The position numbers and the translations under genes are program-made. From contig NZ_LMHV01000001.1 in NCBI RefSeq assembly GCF_001429725.1, forward strand, positions 62,001 through 126,000: 64,000 nucleotides of DNA, in the 5' to 3' direction. The notes beneath the pieces are model-generated. The model ran no database searches, was not told the DNA's origin, and worked only from the letters and a program-made list of their open reading frames with translations. The DNA is from Rhizobium sp. Root708 (GTDB taxonomy: Bacteria > Pseudomonadota > Alphaproteobacteria > Rhizobiales > Rhizobiaceae). Of the stretch, positions 27,408 to 36,256 are shown in pieces (positions within the stretch are counted from its first letter, which is position 1; every line of letters begins with the position of its first letter).

Positions 27408-29156
27408 GTGCATCAGGAAGTAACGCTTATCGCCACCGTAGCCGTCAGCTTTGTCTGTGCGGCGATCTTCGGCTACATCGCCGACCGCCTGCGGCTGCCG
27501 CCGCTTGTCGGATATCTTGTGGCGGGGATCGCGTTGGGGCCTATCACGCCCGGCTTCATTGCCGATAGCAGCCTTGCCAGCCAGCTCGCGGAAATGGGCG
27601 TCATCCTGCTGATGTTCGGTGTCGGCCTACACTTCTCGACCGCGGACCTGCTCGCCGTGCGCGGTATTGCCATTCCCGGCGCCATTGCCCAGATCGTCAT
27701 CGCGACGCTGTTCGGCATCGGGCTGGCGGAATGGTGGGGATGGGGGCTCGGCGCCGGCATCGTCTTCGGCCTCAGCCTCTCGGTCGCGAGTACCGTCGTG
27801 CTTCTGAAGGCGCTGGAGGAACACAATCTTCTTGATCAGGCGAGCGGACGCGTCGCAGTCGGGTGGTTGATCGTCGAAGATCTCGTCATGGTTCTGGCGC
27901 TGGTCCTGCTGCCGGCGCTTGCCGAGCTACTTGGCGGGCATGCGGCCGAAAGTGCCGCCCACGGCGCGGGGCTGCCCCTCTGGCTAAGCATCGTCCTGAC
28001 GCTAGTCAAGGTCGGCGCCTTTACCTTGATGGCGATCTTTCTCGGCCCCAAGATCGTTCCATGGCTGCTGACGCTCGTTGCGCGGACGGGATCACGCGAA
28101 CTCTTCACGCTCACGGTCCTCGCGATTGCTCTCGGCATCGCGTTCGGATCGGCGCAGATATTCGGTGTATCCTTCGCCCTCGGCGCATTCTTCGCCGGCG
28201 TCATCATGAGTGAATCGCATCTCAGCCATCGCGCCGCGGCCGATTCCTTGCCGCTTCAGAACGCCTTTTCGGTCCTGTTCTTCGTATCGGTCGGCATGCT
28301 GTTCGATCCGTCGATCCTCGTGCGCGAGCCGATGGCCGTCATCGCCGCCCTCGCCCTCATCATTGTCGGCAAGTCGATCATCTCCTTTGCCGTGGTCGTC
28401 CTGCTGCGCTATCCGATCGGCATGGGGCTGACCGTGGCGGGTGGCCTGGCGCAGATTGGCGAATTCTCGTTCATCCTTGCCGCACTCGGCGTCTCTCTCG
28501 GCCTGCTGCCATCAGACGGCCAGGCTATCATTCTGGCCGCGGCCATCATCTCGATCATTCTCAATCCGCTCGTCTGTGTGGGCGCCGAGGCCCTGCACGG
28601 ACATGTCCACCACAGGTGGGCAGCGTTTTGCGCCCGTTTCGGCCATAGCAAATATGAAGTCCTGAGCCGAGAACTGGAACGCACGCGCGCGATCAACGAG
28701 GCGCGGGAGCGCGAGCACCAGCTGGAGATGGAAGAACTCATCGAAACCTTCCCGCTTTTCGCCAAGGTCGATGAGGATTCGCAGGAAGAATTGCTGCTGC
28801 TGTTCAGGCCGAAATCGGCGCTGCCGGGCCAGCGCGTGATCCGCAAGGGCGATCGCGGCGATGGCATGTATTTCCTGTCGTTCGGCACGGTCGAGGTTCA
28901 GCTTGCAGAAGAAGACATCAGGCTCGAGCCGGGATCGTTCTTCGGCGAGATGGCGCTATTGAGCGGCGGACGCCGCACGGCCGATGTCGTTGCCACCGAT
29001 TTCTGTCAGTTCCTCGTGCTGGAACGGCGCGATTTCAACATGTTCACGGCAAAGCATCCGGCGCTGCGCCAGGCTGTCACGGAGATGGCCCGTGCGCGGA
29101 CGGCGAGAAACGTCATGCGCCAGAATGACCGCGAGCCTTCCAAGGTCGCCTCCTAA
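27408..29156 (+). CDS. KefB-type cation:proton antiporter with cyclic-nucleotide-binding domain
   Basis: The 582-residue protein has the CPA2 (KefB/YbaL) membrane domain over residues 1-400, starting VSFVCAAIFGYIADRLRLPPLVGYLVAG. Conserved antiporter helices are VGWLIVEDLVMV and GGLAQIGEFSFIL. The usual RCK/TrkA-N nucleotide-binding domain is absent. Instead a linker helix (about 410-445) leads to a cNMP-binding domain (about 450-560) with FPLFAKVDEDSQEELL and the phosphate-cassette region GSFFGEMALLSGGRRTADV. Cyclic nucleotide control of K+ or Na+ efflux is inferred. The start is a GTG at 27408 with GAGGGA ten bases upstream. Confidence 0.88.
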   Translation: MHQEVTLIATVAVSFVCAAIFGYIADRLRLPPLVGYLVAGIALGPITPGFIADSSLASQLAEMGVILLMFGVGLHFSTADLLAVRGIAIPGAIAQIVIATLFGIGLAEWWGWGLGAGIVFGLSLSVASTVVLLKALEEHNLLDQASGRVAVGWLIVEDLVMVLALVLLPALAELLGGHAAESAAHGAGLPLWLSIVLTLVKVGAFTLMAIFLGPKIVPWLLTLVARTGSRELFTLTVLAIALGIAFGSAQIFGVSFALGAFFAGVIMSESHLSHRAAADSLPLQNAFSVLFFVSVGMLFDPSILVREPMAVIAALALIIVGKSIISFAVVVLLRYPIGMGLTVAGGLAQIGEFSFILAALGVSLGLLPSDGQAIILAAAIISIILNPLVCVGAEALHGHVHHRWAAFCARFGHSKYEVLSRELERTRAINEAREREHQLEMEELIETFPLFAKVDEDSQEELLLLFRPKSALPGQRVIRKGDRGDGMYFLSFGTVEVQLAEEDIRLEPGSFFGEMALLSGGRRTADVVATDFCQFLVLERRDFNMFTAKHPALRQAVTEMARARTARNVMRQNDREPSKVAS

Positions 29157-29269
29157 GCACGGTCAATCACGAAGAATTTTGCTCGGCGCTGCCGCATGAA
29201 CGACACAGCAAGCATTTACACGCGGCCGTGCCACCCATAAAGCTCATGCACCAAACGGAAAGGACCGGA

Positions 29270-29866
29270 ATGCTTCGCAGACTTTACGACTGGACCATGT
29301 CTCTCGCTGCCCGCAAATCGGCGGAAGTCTGGCTCGCCGTTATCGCCTTCGTCGAAAGCTCCGTCTTTCTGGTGCCGGCCGATGTCCTGTTTCTCCCCAT
29401 GGCCCTCGCGAAGCCGGAGCGCTCATACCGCTACGCGCTCATTGCGACGATCGCTTCGGTCCTTGGCGGCATCGCCGGCTGGACGCTCGGCTATTACGCC
29501 TATGATGCCGTTGCCCGTCCGGTGCTGGAATTCTACGGCAAGCTGGATGCCTTCGAGCATCTGCGCCTCTACATTCACGACGAGTGGGAAATCCTGCTTC
29601 TTCTGCTCGTGACATCGGGCTTCGCCCATCTTCCGCCGATCAAGATCGTGACGATTCTTGCCGGCGTCATTCATATGAATATCTGGTTCTTCGTAATTTC
29701 CGCGATCATCGCCCGTGGCGCGCGCTTCCTGGTGCTTGCCTGGCTGCTGCGCCGCTATGGTGAGCCGATTCGCCACTTCGTCGAAAAGCGGCTCGGCCAG
29801 ATCGCGGCTGTCGTCGCGGCCATCCTGATTGCCCTTGGACTGGCCTACAAACTGCTTGCCCCCTAA
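29270..29866 (+). CDS. YqaA family membrane protein (DedA/SNARE-associated fold)
   Basis: The 198-residue protein has four to five transmembrane segments and the YqaA-type signature WLAVIAFVESSVFLVPADVLF, followed by GGIAGWTLGYYAYD. Related DedA proteins take part in lipid carrier recycling or membrane homeostasis; the role here is not established. The ATG at 29270 has AAAGGACCGGA upstream; the longer frame from 29228 adds an unlikely leader. The dsbB-like gene starts 19 bases after its stop. Confidence 0.85.
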   Translation: MLRRLYDWTMSLAARKSAEVWLAVIAFVESSVFLVPADVLFLPMALAKPERSYRYALIATIASVLGGIAGWTLGYYAYDAVARPVLEFYGKLDAFEHLRLYIHDEWEILLLLLVTSGFAHLPPIKIVTILAGVIHMNIWFFVISAIIARGARFLVLAWLLRRYGEPIRHFVEKRLGQIAAVVAAILIALGLAYKLLAP

Positions 29867-29885
29867 AAACGCTTCGGAGCCCTGC

Positions 29886-30398
29886 ATGACCGCCTCCTTC
29901 TCGCTTACCCGGCCGGCTTTCCTCTACTCGGTCCTGCTGGCGCTCGGCATGGCGGTGGTCGTCGGCTCGGCGCTCGGCTTCCAATATATAGGCGGCTATA
30001 TTCCTTGTGCACTTTGCCTTATGCAGCGCCAGCCCTACTACTACGGCATTCCGATCGTGCTTATCGGCGCGTTATGCTCGGCGTTCGGCCTGCCGAACTG
30101 GATCGGCCGCACCTTCCTTCTCGCCGGCGGGCTTCTGATGATCGTCGGCGCCGGCATGGGTGTCTATCATTCCGGCGTTGAATGGCACTTCTGGCCGGGT
30201 CCAGCCACCTGCTCGACCACTGCCGGCAGCATGACGCAGAATGCCGGCGACCTGCTCACCGAACTCAACACCATCAAGGGACCATCCTGCACGGACGCGG
30301 CGCTGCGCGTGCTCGGCCTTTCCTTCGCTGGCTGGAATGTGATCGCAAGCCTCGTCCTTGCGGCCGTGGCCTTCTTCGGCGTGCGGAAATCGGCTTGA
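29886..30398 (+). CDS. dsbB: DsbB-family disulfide bond formation protein
   Basis: The 170-residue protein has four transmembrane helices, the first active-site pair in YIPCALCLMQRQPYY, and the second pair split between PATCSTTAG and GPSCTDA. DsbB reoxidises periplasmic DsbA and passes electrons to ubiquinone. The arrangement matches the DsbB family, although the second pair lies within a short loop as in the alphaproteobacterial branch. It follows the YqaA gene and ends 19 bases before a convergent HNH nuclease gene. Confidence 0.9.
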   Translation: MTASFSLTRPAFLYSVLLALGMAVVVGSALGFQYIGGYIPCALCLMQRQPYYYGIPIVLIGALCSAFGLPNWIGRTFLLAGGLLMIVGAGMGVYHSGVEWHFWPGPATCSTTAGSMTQNAGDLLTELNTIKGPSCTDAALRVLGLSFAGWNVIASLVLAAVAFFGVRKSA

Positions 30399-30417
30399 GC
30401 GATAAAGCGGGCTGCTA

Positions 30418-30975
30418 CTAGGGCTGCAGTTCGCTGTCCCAGTAAAGATAGTCGAGCCAGCTATCGTGCAGATAGTTCGGCGGGAAGAGCCGGCCGTTGT
30501 TGTGCAGATCCTGAACGGTCGGCGGATAAGGCTTCTGGTTCGGGAACATCCCGGCCTGCTTCGGTAGCTTGCTGCCTTTTCTGAGATTGCAGGGAGAGCA
30601 TGCAGCCACCACGTTTTCCCAGGTCGTTTCACCGCCATGGGCGCGCGGGATGACGTGGTCGAACGTCAGATCGTCGTGTTCACCGCAGTACTGGCATTCG
30701 AACTTGTCTCTGAGGAAGACGTTGAAGCGCGTAAAGGCGGGGTTGCGGGAAGGCTGAACGTAGGTCTTGAGACATACGACACTGGGAAGCCGCATCGAAA
30801 AGCTCGGAGAAGAAACCGAGTGTTCGTACTCCGCGATGATATTCACGCGGTCAAGAAATACCGCCTTGATCGCGTCCTGCCAGGACCAGAGCGACAAGGG
30901 ATAATAACTCAAGGGCCTATAGTCAGCGTTCAGAACGAGCGCGGGCAGGGCCTGTGGGGAGACTGCAATCGTCAA
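30418..30975 (-). CDS. HNH endonuclease family protein
   Basis: The 185-residue protein has the HNH core CQYCGEHDDLTFDHVIPRAHGG, read with the zinc-binding CSPCN that follows, at about residues 94-130. An N-terminal region (LVLNADYRPLSYYPLSLWSWQDAI) is typical of a widespread chromosomal HNH group of unknown role rather than a restriction or colicin enzyme. No methyltransferase or toxin partner is adjacent. Confidence 0.9.
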   Translation of the reverse strand: MTIAVSPQALPALVLNADYRPLSYYPLSLWSWQDAIKAVFLDRVNIIAEYEHSVSSPSFSMRLPSVVCLKTYVQPSRNPAFTRFNVFLRDKFECQYCGEHDDLTFDHVIPRAHGGETTWENVVAACSPCNLRKGSKLPKQAGMFPNQKPYPPTVQDLHNNGRLFPPNYLHDSWLDYLYWDSELQP

Positions 30976-31087
30976 GGGACTCTCCTGATCGATTCGGCAT
31001 CTGCATCCTTATATTAGGCCGGTTGTGACGGCATTGTGAAGTCCAATATATTCAGTAGATAAGGCGGATTGAAGAAAGTGACCGCGG

Positions 31088-31732
31088 TCAATCGACGGGC
31101 AGCACGCCGCGCCCGAGCTTTACGGCATAATAGGCCCAAAAAAGCCGGGATGCCACCGACCGCCAGGGAGACCAGATCTCGGCCAACACCGCCAATTCTT
31201 TCGCCGTCGGACGTTGAGCGAGACCGAATGCCGCAGCAACCGCATTCTGAAGCGCCACGTCGCCGGCCGGAAAAATGTCGGCATGGCCTTCGCAGAACAT
31301 CAGATAGACCTCCGCCGTCCATGGGCCAACGCCTTTGAGCGCCGTCAGCGCTGCAAGCGCTTGCCCCGCCGGCATCTCCGACAGCCCCTCCAGATCAAGC
31401 TCGCCGGCTGCCGCAGCCCCGGCAATCCGTGACAGAGTATCCGCCTTGGCGCGCGACAGGCCGAACTCCCGCCAGGCTTCGGGATGAAGCAGAAGATAGG
31501 CCTCAGGGGTCAGCACCTCGTTGGCTTGCACCATACGCCGCCAGATCGCATTGGCGCTCGCCCTCGACACCATCTGCGAGACGATGATATGGGCCAGCCC
31601 CTCAAAACCGCGCTCCCGCAGGCGAAGCGGGATCGGACCGGCATGTTCGGCAACCGGAACAAGCCGCGGGTCGAGCAACAGGAGCTGCTCCAATCCCTGC
31701 CGCACATCCGCGTCGTTACGGATGATCTGCAT
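31088..31732 (-). CDS. DNA-3-methyladenine glycosylase II (AlkA-like)
   Basis: The 214-residue protein is an HhH-GPD base-excision glycosylase. The helix-hairpin-helix reads LTALKGVGPWTAEVYLMF and the catalytic Asp follows in IFPAGDVALQNAV. It removes alkylated bases from DNA. It lacks the N-terminal Ada-like portions, as in most short AlkA proteins. The ATG at 31732 is divergent from the GluQRS gene with only 40 bases between the start codons. Confidence 0.9.
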   Translation of the reverse strand: MQIIRNDADVRQGLEQLLLLDPRLVPVAEHAGPIPLRLRERGFEGLAHIIVSQMVSRASANAIWRRMVQANEVLTPEAYLLLHPEAWREFGLSRAKADTLSRIAGAAAAGELDLEGLSEMPAGQALAALTALKGVGPWTAEVYLMFCEGHADIFPAGDVALQNAVAAAFGLAQRPTAKELAVLAEIWSPWRSVASRLFWAYYAVKLGRGVLPVD

Positions 31733-31772
31733 GCTTCCTCGCGATCTCCTCGAATCCGTGGCAGAAGAAAGC

Positions 31773-32654
31773 ATGTCCGCGATTCCTCGTCAAAGCTCCG
31801 TCTTTCGTTTTGCGCCGAGCCCGAACGGGCCGCTTCACCTTGGCCACGCGCTCTCGGCCTTTCTGAACCAGGACATGGCCACATCCTCGGCCGGGCGCCT
31901 GCTGTTGCGGATAGAGGACATAGATCTCACCCGTTGCACACCCGAATTCGAAACCGGCATCTATGCGGACCTCGAATGGCTGGGCATTGGCTGGGAGTGG
32001 CAGGTGCGGCGCCAGTCGGAGCATCTCGGTGAATATCAGGCCGCGCTCGACGGCTTGATTGCAAGAGGCCTCGTCTATCCCTCTTTCATGACGCGTGGGG
32101 AAATCCGCGCACGCGTCGCCGCGGCAGAAGCGGAAGGCCGACCGTGGCCGCGCGATCCGGACGGCTCCCCGCTTTACCCGGACGATGACCTGCGGCGAAC
32201 GGCATCCGATCGGCGCGAACTGCTGGCGTCCGGGCTCAAGCACGCCTGGCGCCTCGACATGAGAAGAGCGATGGAGGAACTGGATGCGCCGCTCTTCTGG
32301 GACGAGACCGGCGACGGCGAGCGGGGCAGGATAACGGCTGACCCACGGGTCTGGGGCGATGTCATCCTGTCGCGCTCCGACGCTCCCTCGAGCTATCATC
32401 TGTCGGTGGTGCTGGATGACGCGCTGCAGGGCGTCACCCATGTCGTTCGCGGTCTCGACCTGTTCCATTCGACCACCGTGCATCGGCTCCTGCAGGTCCT
32501 GCTCGACCTGCCTGAACCGATCTACCATCACCACCGGCTGATCACTGACAGCGACGGACGCAAGCTGTCCAAGAGCCGCGGCGATACCGGGCTTGCGGCA
32601 TTGCGCCAGCGCGGCCTGTCACCGGCCGATATCCGCGATCTTGTCGGGCTTTGA
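31773..32654 (+). CDS. gluQ: Glutamyl-Q tRNA(Asp) synthetase
   Basis: The 293-residue protein is a truncated glutamyl-tRNA synthetase that attaches glutamate to the queuosine base of tRNA-Asp. The class I HIGH-like motif is FAPSPNGPLHLGHALSA and the KMSKS-like motif is KLSKSRGD. The anticodon-binding domain of full GluRS is missing, as expected. The zinc-binding Cys residues known from the E. coli enzyme are replaced here by YPSFMTRGE, so this copy is probably zinc-free. Its last 36 bases overlap the convergent BrkB gene. Confidence 0.92.
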   Translation: MSAIPRQSSVFRFAPSPNGPLHLGHALSAFLNQDMATSSAGRLLLRIEDIDLTRCTPEFETGIYADLEWLGIGWEWQVRRQSEHLGEYQAALDGLIARGLVYPSFMTRGEIRARVAAAEAEGRPWPRDPDGSPLYPDDDLRRTASDRRELLASGLKHAWRLDMRRAMEELDAPLFWDETGDGERGRITADPRVWGDVILSRSDAPSSYHLSVVLDDALQGVTHVVRGLDLFHSTTVHRLLQVLLDLPEPIYHHHRLITDSDGRKLSKSRGDTGLAALRQRGLSPADIRDLVGL

Positions 32655-33530
32655 CGTCTTGCCCTGACCGCTCAGAAAATTGTGTTTGAAGATCGCCCGA
32701 ACTCGGAATTTCAGGAGCGCCGCATTGATTTCCGCGCCGATGATGAAGATCACGCCGACCATGTAGAGAAAGATGAGCACGATCATCACCGACGCCAGAC
32801 CGGCATAGGTGGCGGTATAGTTGGCGAACGTTGCCAGATAGTAGGCGAAGATCAGCGCGCCGATCAGCCAGAGCAGCAAGGTCATCAGCACCCCCGGCAG
32901 AACGTCGAAGACGCGCCGGCGACCGGCCGGTAGCCACAGGTGCACGACGAAGAGGCCGACGGTCAGCATGAACAACGTTCCATAGACGCGCCAGCTGAAG
33001 ACGACGTCAAGCGTATCGGCAAACAGCGGAAACCACCGACGCGCATAGTCGAGCGCAAGCGGTACCGCCACGAGCAAAATACTGACCGCTGCGAAGATGA
33101 CGACCGCGATCAGCACATAACCGAGGCTGGCAAGACGCGTAATGTACCAGGGACGGGTTTCCTGCACGCGATAGGCGCGATTGAGCGAGATCCTGAGCGC
33201 TTCGACGCCGTTGGAGGCGAAGTAAGCCGCGGCAAGCACCGACACCGTCAGCAATCCACCGCGCGGGACGGTCAGAACTTGAATCACCTGATCGACGAGC
33301 GGCTTGGCGATCGCCTCGGGCCAAGTGTCGAAGATCAGATGAATCGCTCGGTCCGAGAACTGGTCGGCGCCCAGAAAGTTCGCAAGCGTCGTCCCGAAGA
33401 TCAGAAACGGGAACACGGCGAGAAGGCTGGAAAGAGCCACATGACTCGCCATCGCAAACCCGTCATCCTCAAGAAAATGATAGATCGCATCGTAGACTAC
33501 ATCGTAGAAGATGCGAAATATTCTCAGCAT
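32619..33530 (-). CDS. YihY/BrkB family inner membrane protein
   Basis: The 303-residue protein has six predicted transmembrane helices. The family-defining N-terminus is DDGFAMASHVALSSLLAVFPFLIF, and central phrases are AAYFASNGVEALRISLNRAYR and GVLMTLLLWLIGALIFAYYLA. The family was once called ribonuclease BN, which is not supported; a transport role is more likely. The gene overlaps the end of gluQ by 36 bases. It is divergent from the SDR gene. Confidence 0.9.
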   Translation of the reverse strand: MLRIFRIFYDVVYDAIYHFLEDDGFAMASHVALSSLLAVFPFLIFGTTLANFLGADQFSDRAIHLIFDTWPEAIAKPLVDQVIQVLTVPRGGLLTVSVLAAAYFASNGVEALRISLNRAYRVQETRPWYITRLASLGYVLIAVVIFAAVSILLVAVPLALDYARRWFPLFADTLDVVFSWRVYGTLFMLTVGLFVVHLWLPAGRRRVFDVLPGVLMTLLLWLIGALIFAYYLATFANYTATYAGLASVMIVLIFLYMVGVIFIIGAEINAALLKFRVRAIFKHNFLSGQGKTSKPDKIADIGR

Positions 33531-33607
33531 TCCGTCTCTCGGCTTTCTTCATTGTCTCGCCAGTCCGAATATGGGAAACGAGTCCGAATTTGTACAGGAA
33601 TCATTCC

Positions 33608-34441
33608 ATGACGGATCAGCGCGCAATCATCGTCACCGGATGCTCATCCGGCATCGGTGCCTATTGCGCACGCGCCCTGAAGAGCGATGGATGGCGCGTC
33701 TTTGCCACCGTCCGCAAGTTCGACGACCTTGCTCCCCTGCAGGCTGACGGCATCGAAGCCTTTCGCATGGACTACGCCAATCCCCAGTCCATCGTCGACT
33801 TCATCGACGAGGTAACGGCAGCAAGCGGAGGCAAGATCGATGCACTCTTCAACAACGGCGCCTATGGGCAACCCGGAGCCGTCGAAGACATCAGGACGGA
33901 GGTCCTGAGGGAGCAGTTCGAGACCAATGTTTTCGGCTGGCACGAGCTGACGCGACGAATCATCCCGCTGATGCGCAAGCAGGGGCACGGTCGCATCGTC
34001 CAGTGCTCGTCGATTCTCGGCGTCGTTCCCTACAGATATCGCGGCGCCTACACGGCTTCGAAGTTTGCAATCGAAGGCCTGAGCGTGACGCTCCGGATGG
34101 AGCTGGAAGGAAGCGGCATTCACGTCAGCTTGATCGAGCCCGGGCCGATCGCCTCGCGTTTCACCGCCAATGCACTTGCCAAGATCAACGAGAACATCGA
34201 CGTCGGCAACTCCGTGCATGCGGCAGATTATCGCCGTCAGCTTGCGCGTCTTGACGGATCGGGGGCGCCTAACCGACACAAGCTCGGGCCGGATGCGGTT
34301 TATGCCGTCCTGAAGCACGCATTGAACTCACGCCGACCCAAGCCACATTATCCCGTAACCACGCCGGCAAAACAGGGCTTGGTGTTGAAGAGACTGCTTC
34401 CCGCAGACCTTTTCTACCGCCTGATGCGCTGGGTAGACTGA
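33608..34441 (+). CDS. Short-chain dehydrogenase/reductase
   Basis: The 277-residue NAD(P)-dependent oxidoreductase has the Rossmann glycine motif TGCSSGIGAYCA near residue 11 and the NNGAYG motif. The catalytic Ser is in VQCSSILG, and the Tyr/Lys pair is in YTASKFAIEG. The substrate is unknown; the long C-terminal segment resembles retinol/17-beta-hydroxysteroid-like SDRs. I used the ATG at 33608; a start six codons upstream is possible. It is followed after 16 bases by a small membrane protein gene. Confidence 0.92.
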   Translation: MTDQRAIIVTGCSSGIGAYCARALKSDGWRVFATVRKFDDLAPLQADGIEAFRMDYANPQSIVDFIDEVTAASGGKIDALFNNGAYGQPGAVEDIRTEVLREQFETNVFGWHELTRRIIPLMRKQGHGRIVQCSSILGVVPYRYRGAYTASKFAIEGLSVTLRMELEGSGIHVSLIEPGPIASRFTANALAKINENIDVGNSVHAADYRRQLARLDGSGAPNRHKLGPDAVYAVLKHALNSRRPKPHYPVTTPAKQGLVLKRLLPADLFYRLMRWVD

Positions 34442-34457
34442 CCAGGAAAGCAAGAAA

Positions 34458-34661
34458 ATGTCTACGGTCACTTACGTTCTCGCCATCATCGTCATGGCAA
34501 CTGTCGCCCTTGTTTTGATCCGCGGCCTCTTCAACATGATGAAGGGCGGCGACGCCAATCTTTCCAACAAGCTGATGCAGTTGCGCGTCCTGCTGCAGGC
34601 CATTGCGATCTTTCTGATCATGCTGACGCTGTGGCTGACCGGTGGCGGTCGCCCGACCTGA
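34458..34661 (+). CDS. Twin-transmembrane (HIG1-like) small protein
   Basis: The 67-residue protein consists of two transmembrane helices (TYVLAIIVMATVALVLIRGLF and VLLQAIAIFLIMLTLWLTG) joined by the loop NMMKGGDANLSNKLMQLR. This layout matches the twin-transmembrane, HIG1-related proteins of alphaproteobacteria, some of which associate with respiratory oxidases. It lies between the SDR gene and the cobalamin adenosyltransferase gene, 22 bases from the latter, likely in one operon. Confidence 0.85.
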   Translation: MSTVTYVLAIIVMATVALVLIRGLFNMMKGGDANLSNKLMQLRVLLQAIAIFLIMLTLWLTGGGRPT

Positions 34662-34683
34662 TCGGCGCTCAAAGGGGAAATGC

Positions 34684-35262
34684 ATGGTCAAGCTGAACAA
34701 GATCTACACCAAGACCGGCGACGACGGCACGACCGCGCTGGTTTCCGGAGCGCGGCGGCTGAAAAGCGATCTGCGGGTGGAGGCCTACGGCACGATCGAC
34801 GAGGCGAACTCGGCAATCGGCATCGCGCGCCTGCATATGCAGGGAATGCCGGTTCTCGACACCATGCTGAACCTGATCCAGAACGACCTCTTCGACCTCG
34901 GCGCCGACCTTGCAACGCCCGACACCGGCGAGACACCGGCCTACGAGCCGCTGCGCATCATCGAAACGCAGGTGTCCCGGATAGAGCGTGACATCGATCA
35001 GTTGAACGCCGATCTGCAGCCCCTGAAGTCTTTCGTCCTGCCGGGCGGCCATTCGGCCGCCGCCCACCTGCATCTCGCCCGCACCATCACACGCCGGGCT
35101 GAGCGGCTGATGGTTTCGCTGGCGCGCACCGAAGACGAGATCGTCAGCGACGCCGCGCTGCAATACGTAAACCGGCTTTCCGATTTCCTGTTCGTCGCCG
35201 CCCGCCATGCCAATGACCGGGGCCACGCAGATGTTCTTTGGGTTCCCGGCAAGAATCGCTAA
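34684..35262 (+). CDS. Cob(I)alamin adenosyltransferase, PduO type
   Basis: The 192-residue enzyme transfers the adenosyl group of ATP to cob(I)alamin to make coenzyme B12. The N-terminal ATP-binding motif IYTKTGDDGTTALVSG, the YGTIDEANSAIG region and the C-terminal RRAERLMVSLA and YVNRLSDFLFVAARHAN motifs are complete. The ATG at 34684 is preceded by AAAGGGGAA. No cobalamin riboswitch is visible in the short upstream gap. Its neighbours are the small membrane protein and a rhomboid protease gene. Confidence 0.95.
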   Translation: MVKLNKIYTKTGDDGTTALVSGARRLKSDLRVEAYGTIDEANSAIGIARLHMQGMPVLDTMLNLIQNDLFDLGADLATPDTGETPAYEPLRIIETQVSRIERDIDQLNADLQPLKSFVLPGGHSAAAHLHLARTITRRAERLMVSLARTEDEIVSDAALQYVNRLSDFLFVAARHANDRGHADVLWVPGKNR

Positions 35263-35296
35263 GCTCGCTTCGCAAGGGCAAAGACCGGGGGCCGTC

Positions 35297-36097
35297 TTGT
35301 TCATACCGCTGCATGATGCCAATACGCTGAAATACATCAAGCTTCAGTGGGTGACCTTGACGCTGATAGTGGCAAACGTTGCCGTTTGGCTCTTCACCGG
35401 CGTCGTCGCCAGCGAAACGGTGTCTCAGGCCACTTTTGTCGGTCTCGGTTATATTCCAGCGGTTGCCTTTCATCATGCGACACTCGAGCCCGCCCTTGTC
35501 CTCGTTCCCGAACCGCTGACCTACGTCACCTACGCCTTCGTCCATTCCAGCTTCTGGCATCTTGCCTCGAACATGCTGTTCCTCTGGGTGTTCGGCGACA
35601 ACGTCGAAGATGCGATGGGGCATGTTCGCTTTCTGCTGTTCTATGTGCTCTGCGCGGTATCCGGCGCGCTTTTTCACGGCTTTATCGGCGAGACGTCCGA
35701 ATCGCCGCTGATCGGCGCATCAGGAGCGATCTCAGGCGTCATCGCCGCTTATGTCATCCTGCACCCGCGCGTCCGCGTCTGGGTGCTCGTCTTCATGCGA
35801 GTGCCGATACCGCTGCCCGCCTTCGTTCCCCTGGTGATCTGGATTGGTCAGCAGTTCGTCATGCTGGCGATCGAGCCTGACGGCAACGTATCGTGGGGAG
35901 CCCATGTTGGCGGCATCGTCGCCGGCGCGCTTCTCGTGGTGGTCATGCGTCGGCGCGGCGTCCCCCTGTTCGACCGGCAGGTGGTGATGCCGCGGGCCGT
36001 GCACGATCGGCAGAAGCCCAATCCGACGATGATTTTCGTTCCCGGACAGCCTCCGCGTCCGCGCCTTCCCTGGGACAAGCCACCAACCGAATATTGA
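35297..36097 (+). CDS. Rhomboid family intramembrane serine protease, TTG start
   Basis: The 266-residue protein has six transmembrane helices. The nucleophile is in LIGASGAISGVIA, the oxyanion region is HSSFWHLASNMLFLWVFG, and the catalytic His is in WGAHVGGIVAG. Rhomboids cleave membrane proteins within the bilayer. The expected N-terminus (M)FIPLHDANTLKYIKLQ begins at a TTG at 35297. No ATG or GTG fits, and the upstream in-frame start at 35207 would lie inside the preceding gene. The Pro-rich tail is cytoplasmic. The gene ends in the sequence that begins the etf promoter. Confidence 0.88.
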   Translation: MFIPLHDANTLKYIKLQWVTLTLIVANVAVWLFTGVVASETVSQATFVGLGYIPAVAFHHATLEPALVLVPEPLTYVTYAFVHSSFWHLASNMLFLWVFGDNVEDAMGHVRFLLFYVLCAVSGALFHGFIGETSESPLIGASGAISGVIAAYVILHPRVRVWVLVFMRVPIPLPAFVPLVIWIGQQFVMLAIEPDGNVSWGAHVGGIVAGALLVVVMRRRGVPLFDRQVVMPRAVHDRQKPNPTMIFVPGQPPRPRLPWDKPPTEY

Positions 36098-36122
36098 CGT
36101 GAACGTAAACGTTAGATAATCG
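36094..36122 (+). promoter_or_regulatory. Candidate promoter of etfBA
   Basis: TTGACG (36094-36099) overlaps the rhomboid stop codon and is followed by GATAAT/TAATCG near 36115-36122. The spacing is 15 to 17 bases depending on the chosen -10. The spacer contains AACGTAAACGTT, a near-palindrome that could bind a regulator. The leader to etfB would be about 130 bases. Confidence 0.35.
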
Positions 36123-36256
36123 GGGATCAATTTGCCTGTCTGCGACTGGCAAGCGTTGTGTTTGGAGGAAAAACGCGTATCCATGTCGCCATTCGACAAT
36201 CGGAGCAGCGCCGAAACGCGCATTTTCTTGGCGAAAGAGTTGAAGGAAGGACCCCC

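Noticed and set aside
34663..34683. Cobalamin riboswitch before the PduO-type gene
   Set aside because: The gap is only 22 bases, far too short for a B12 riboswitch.
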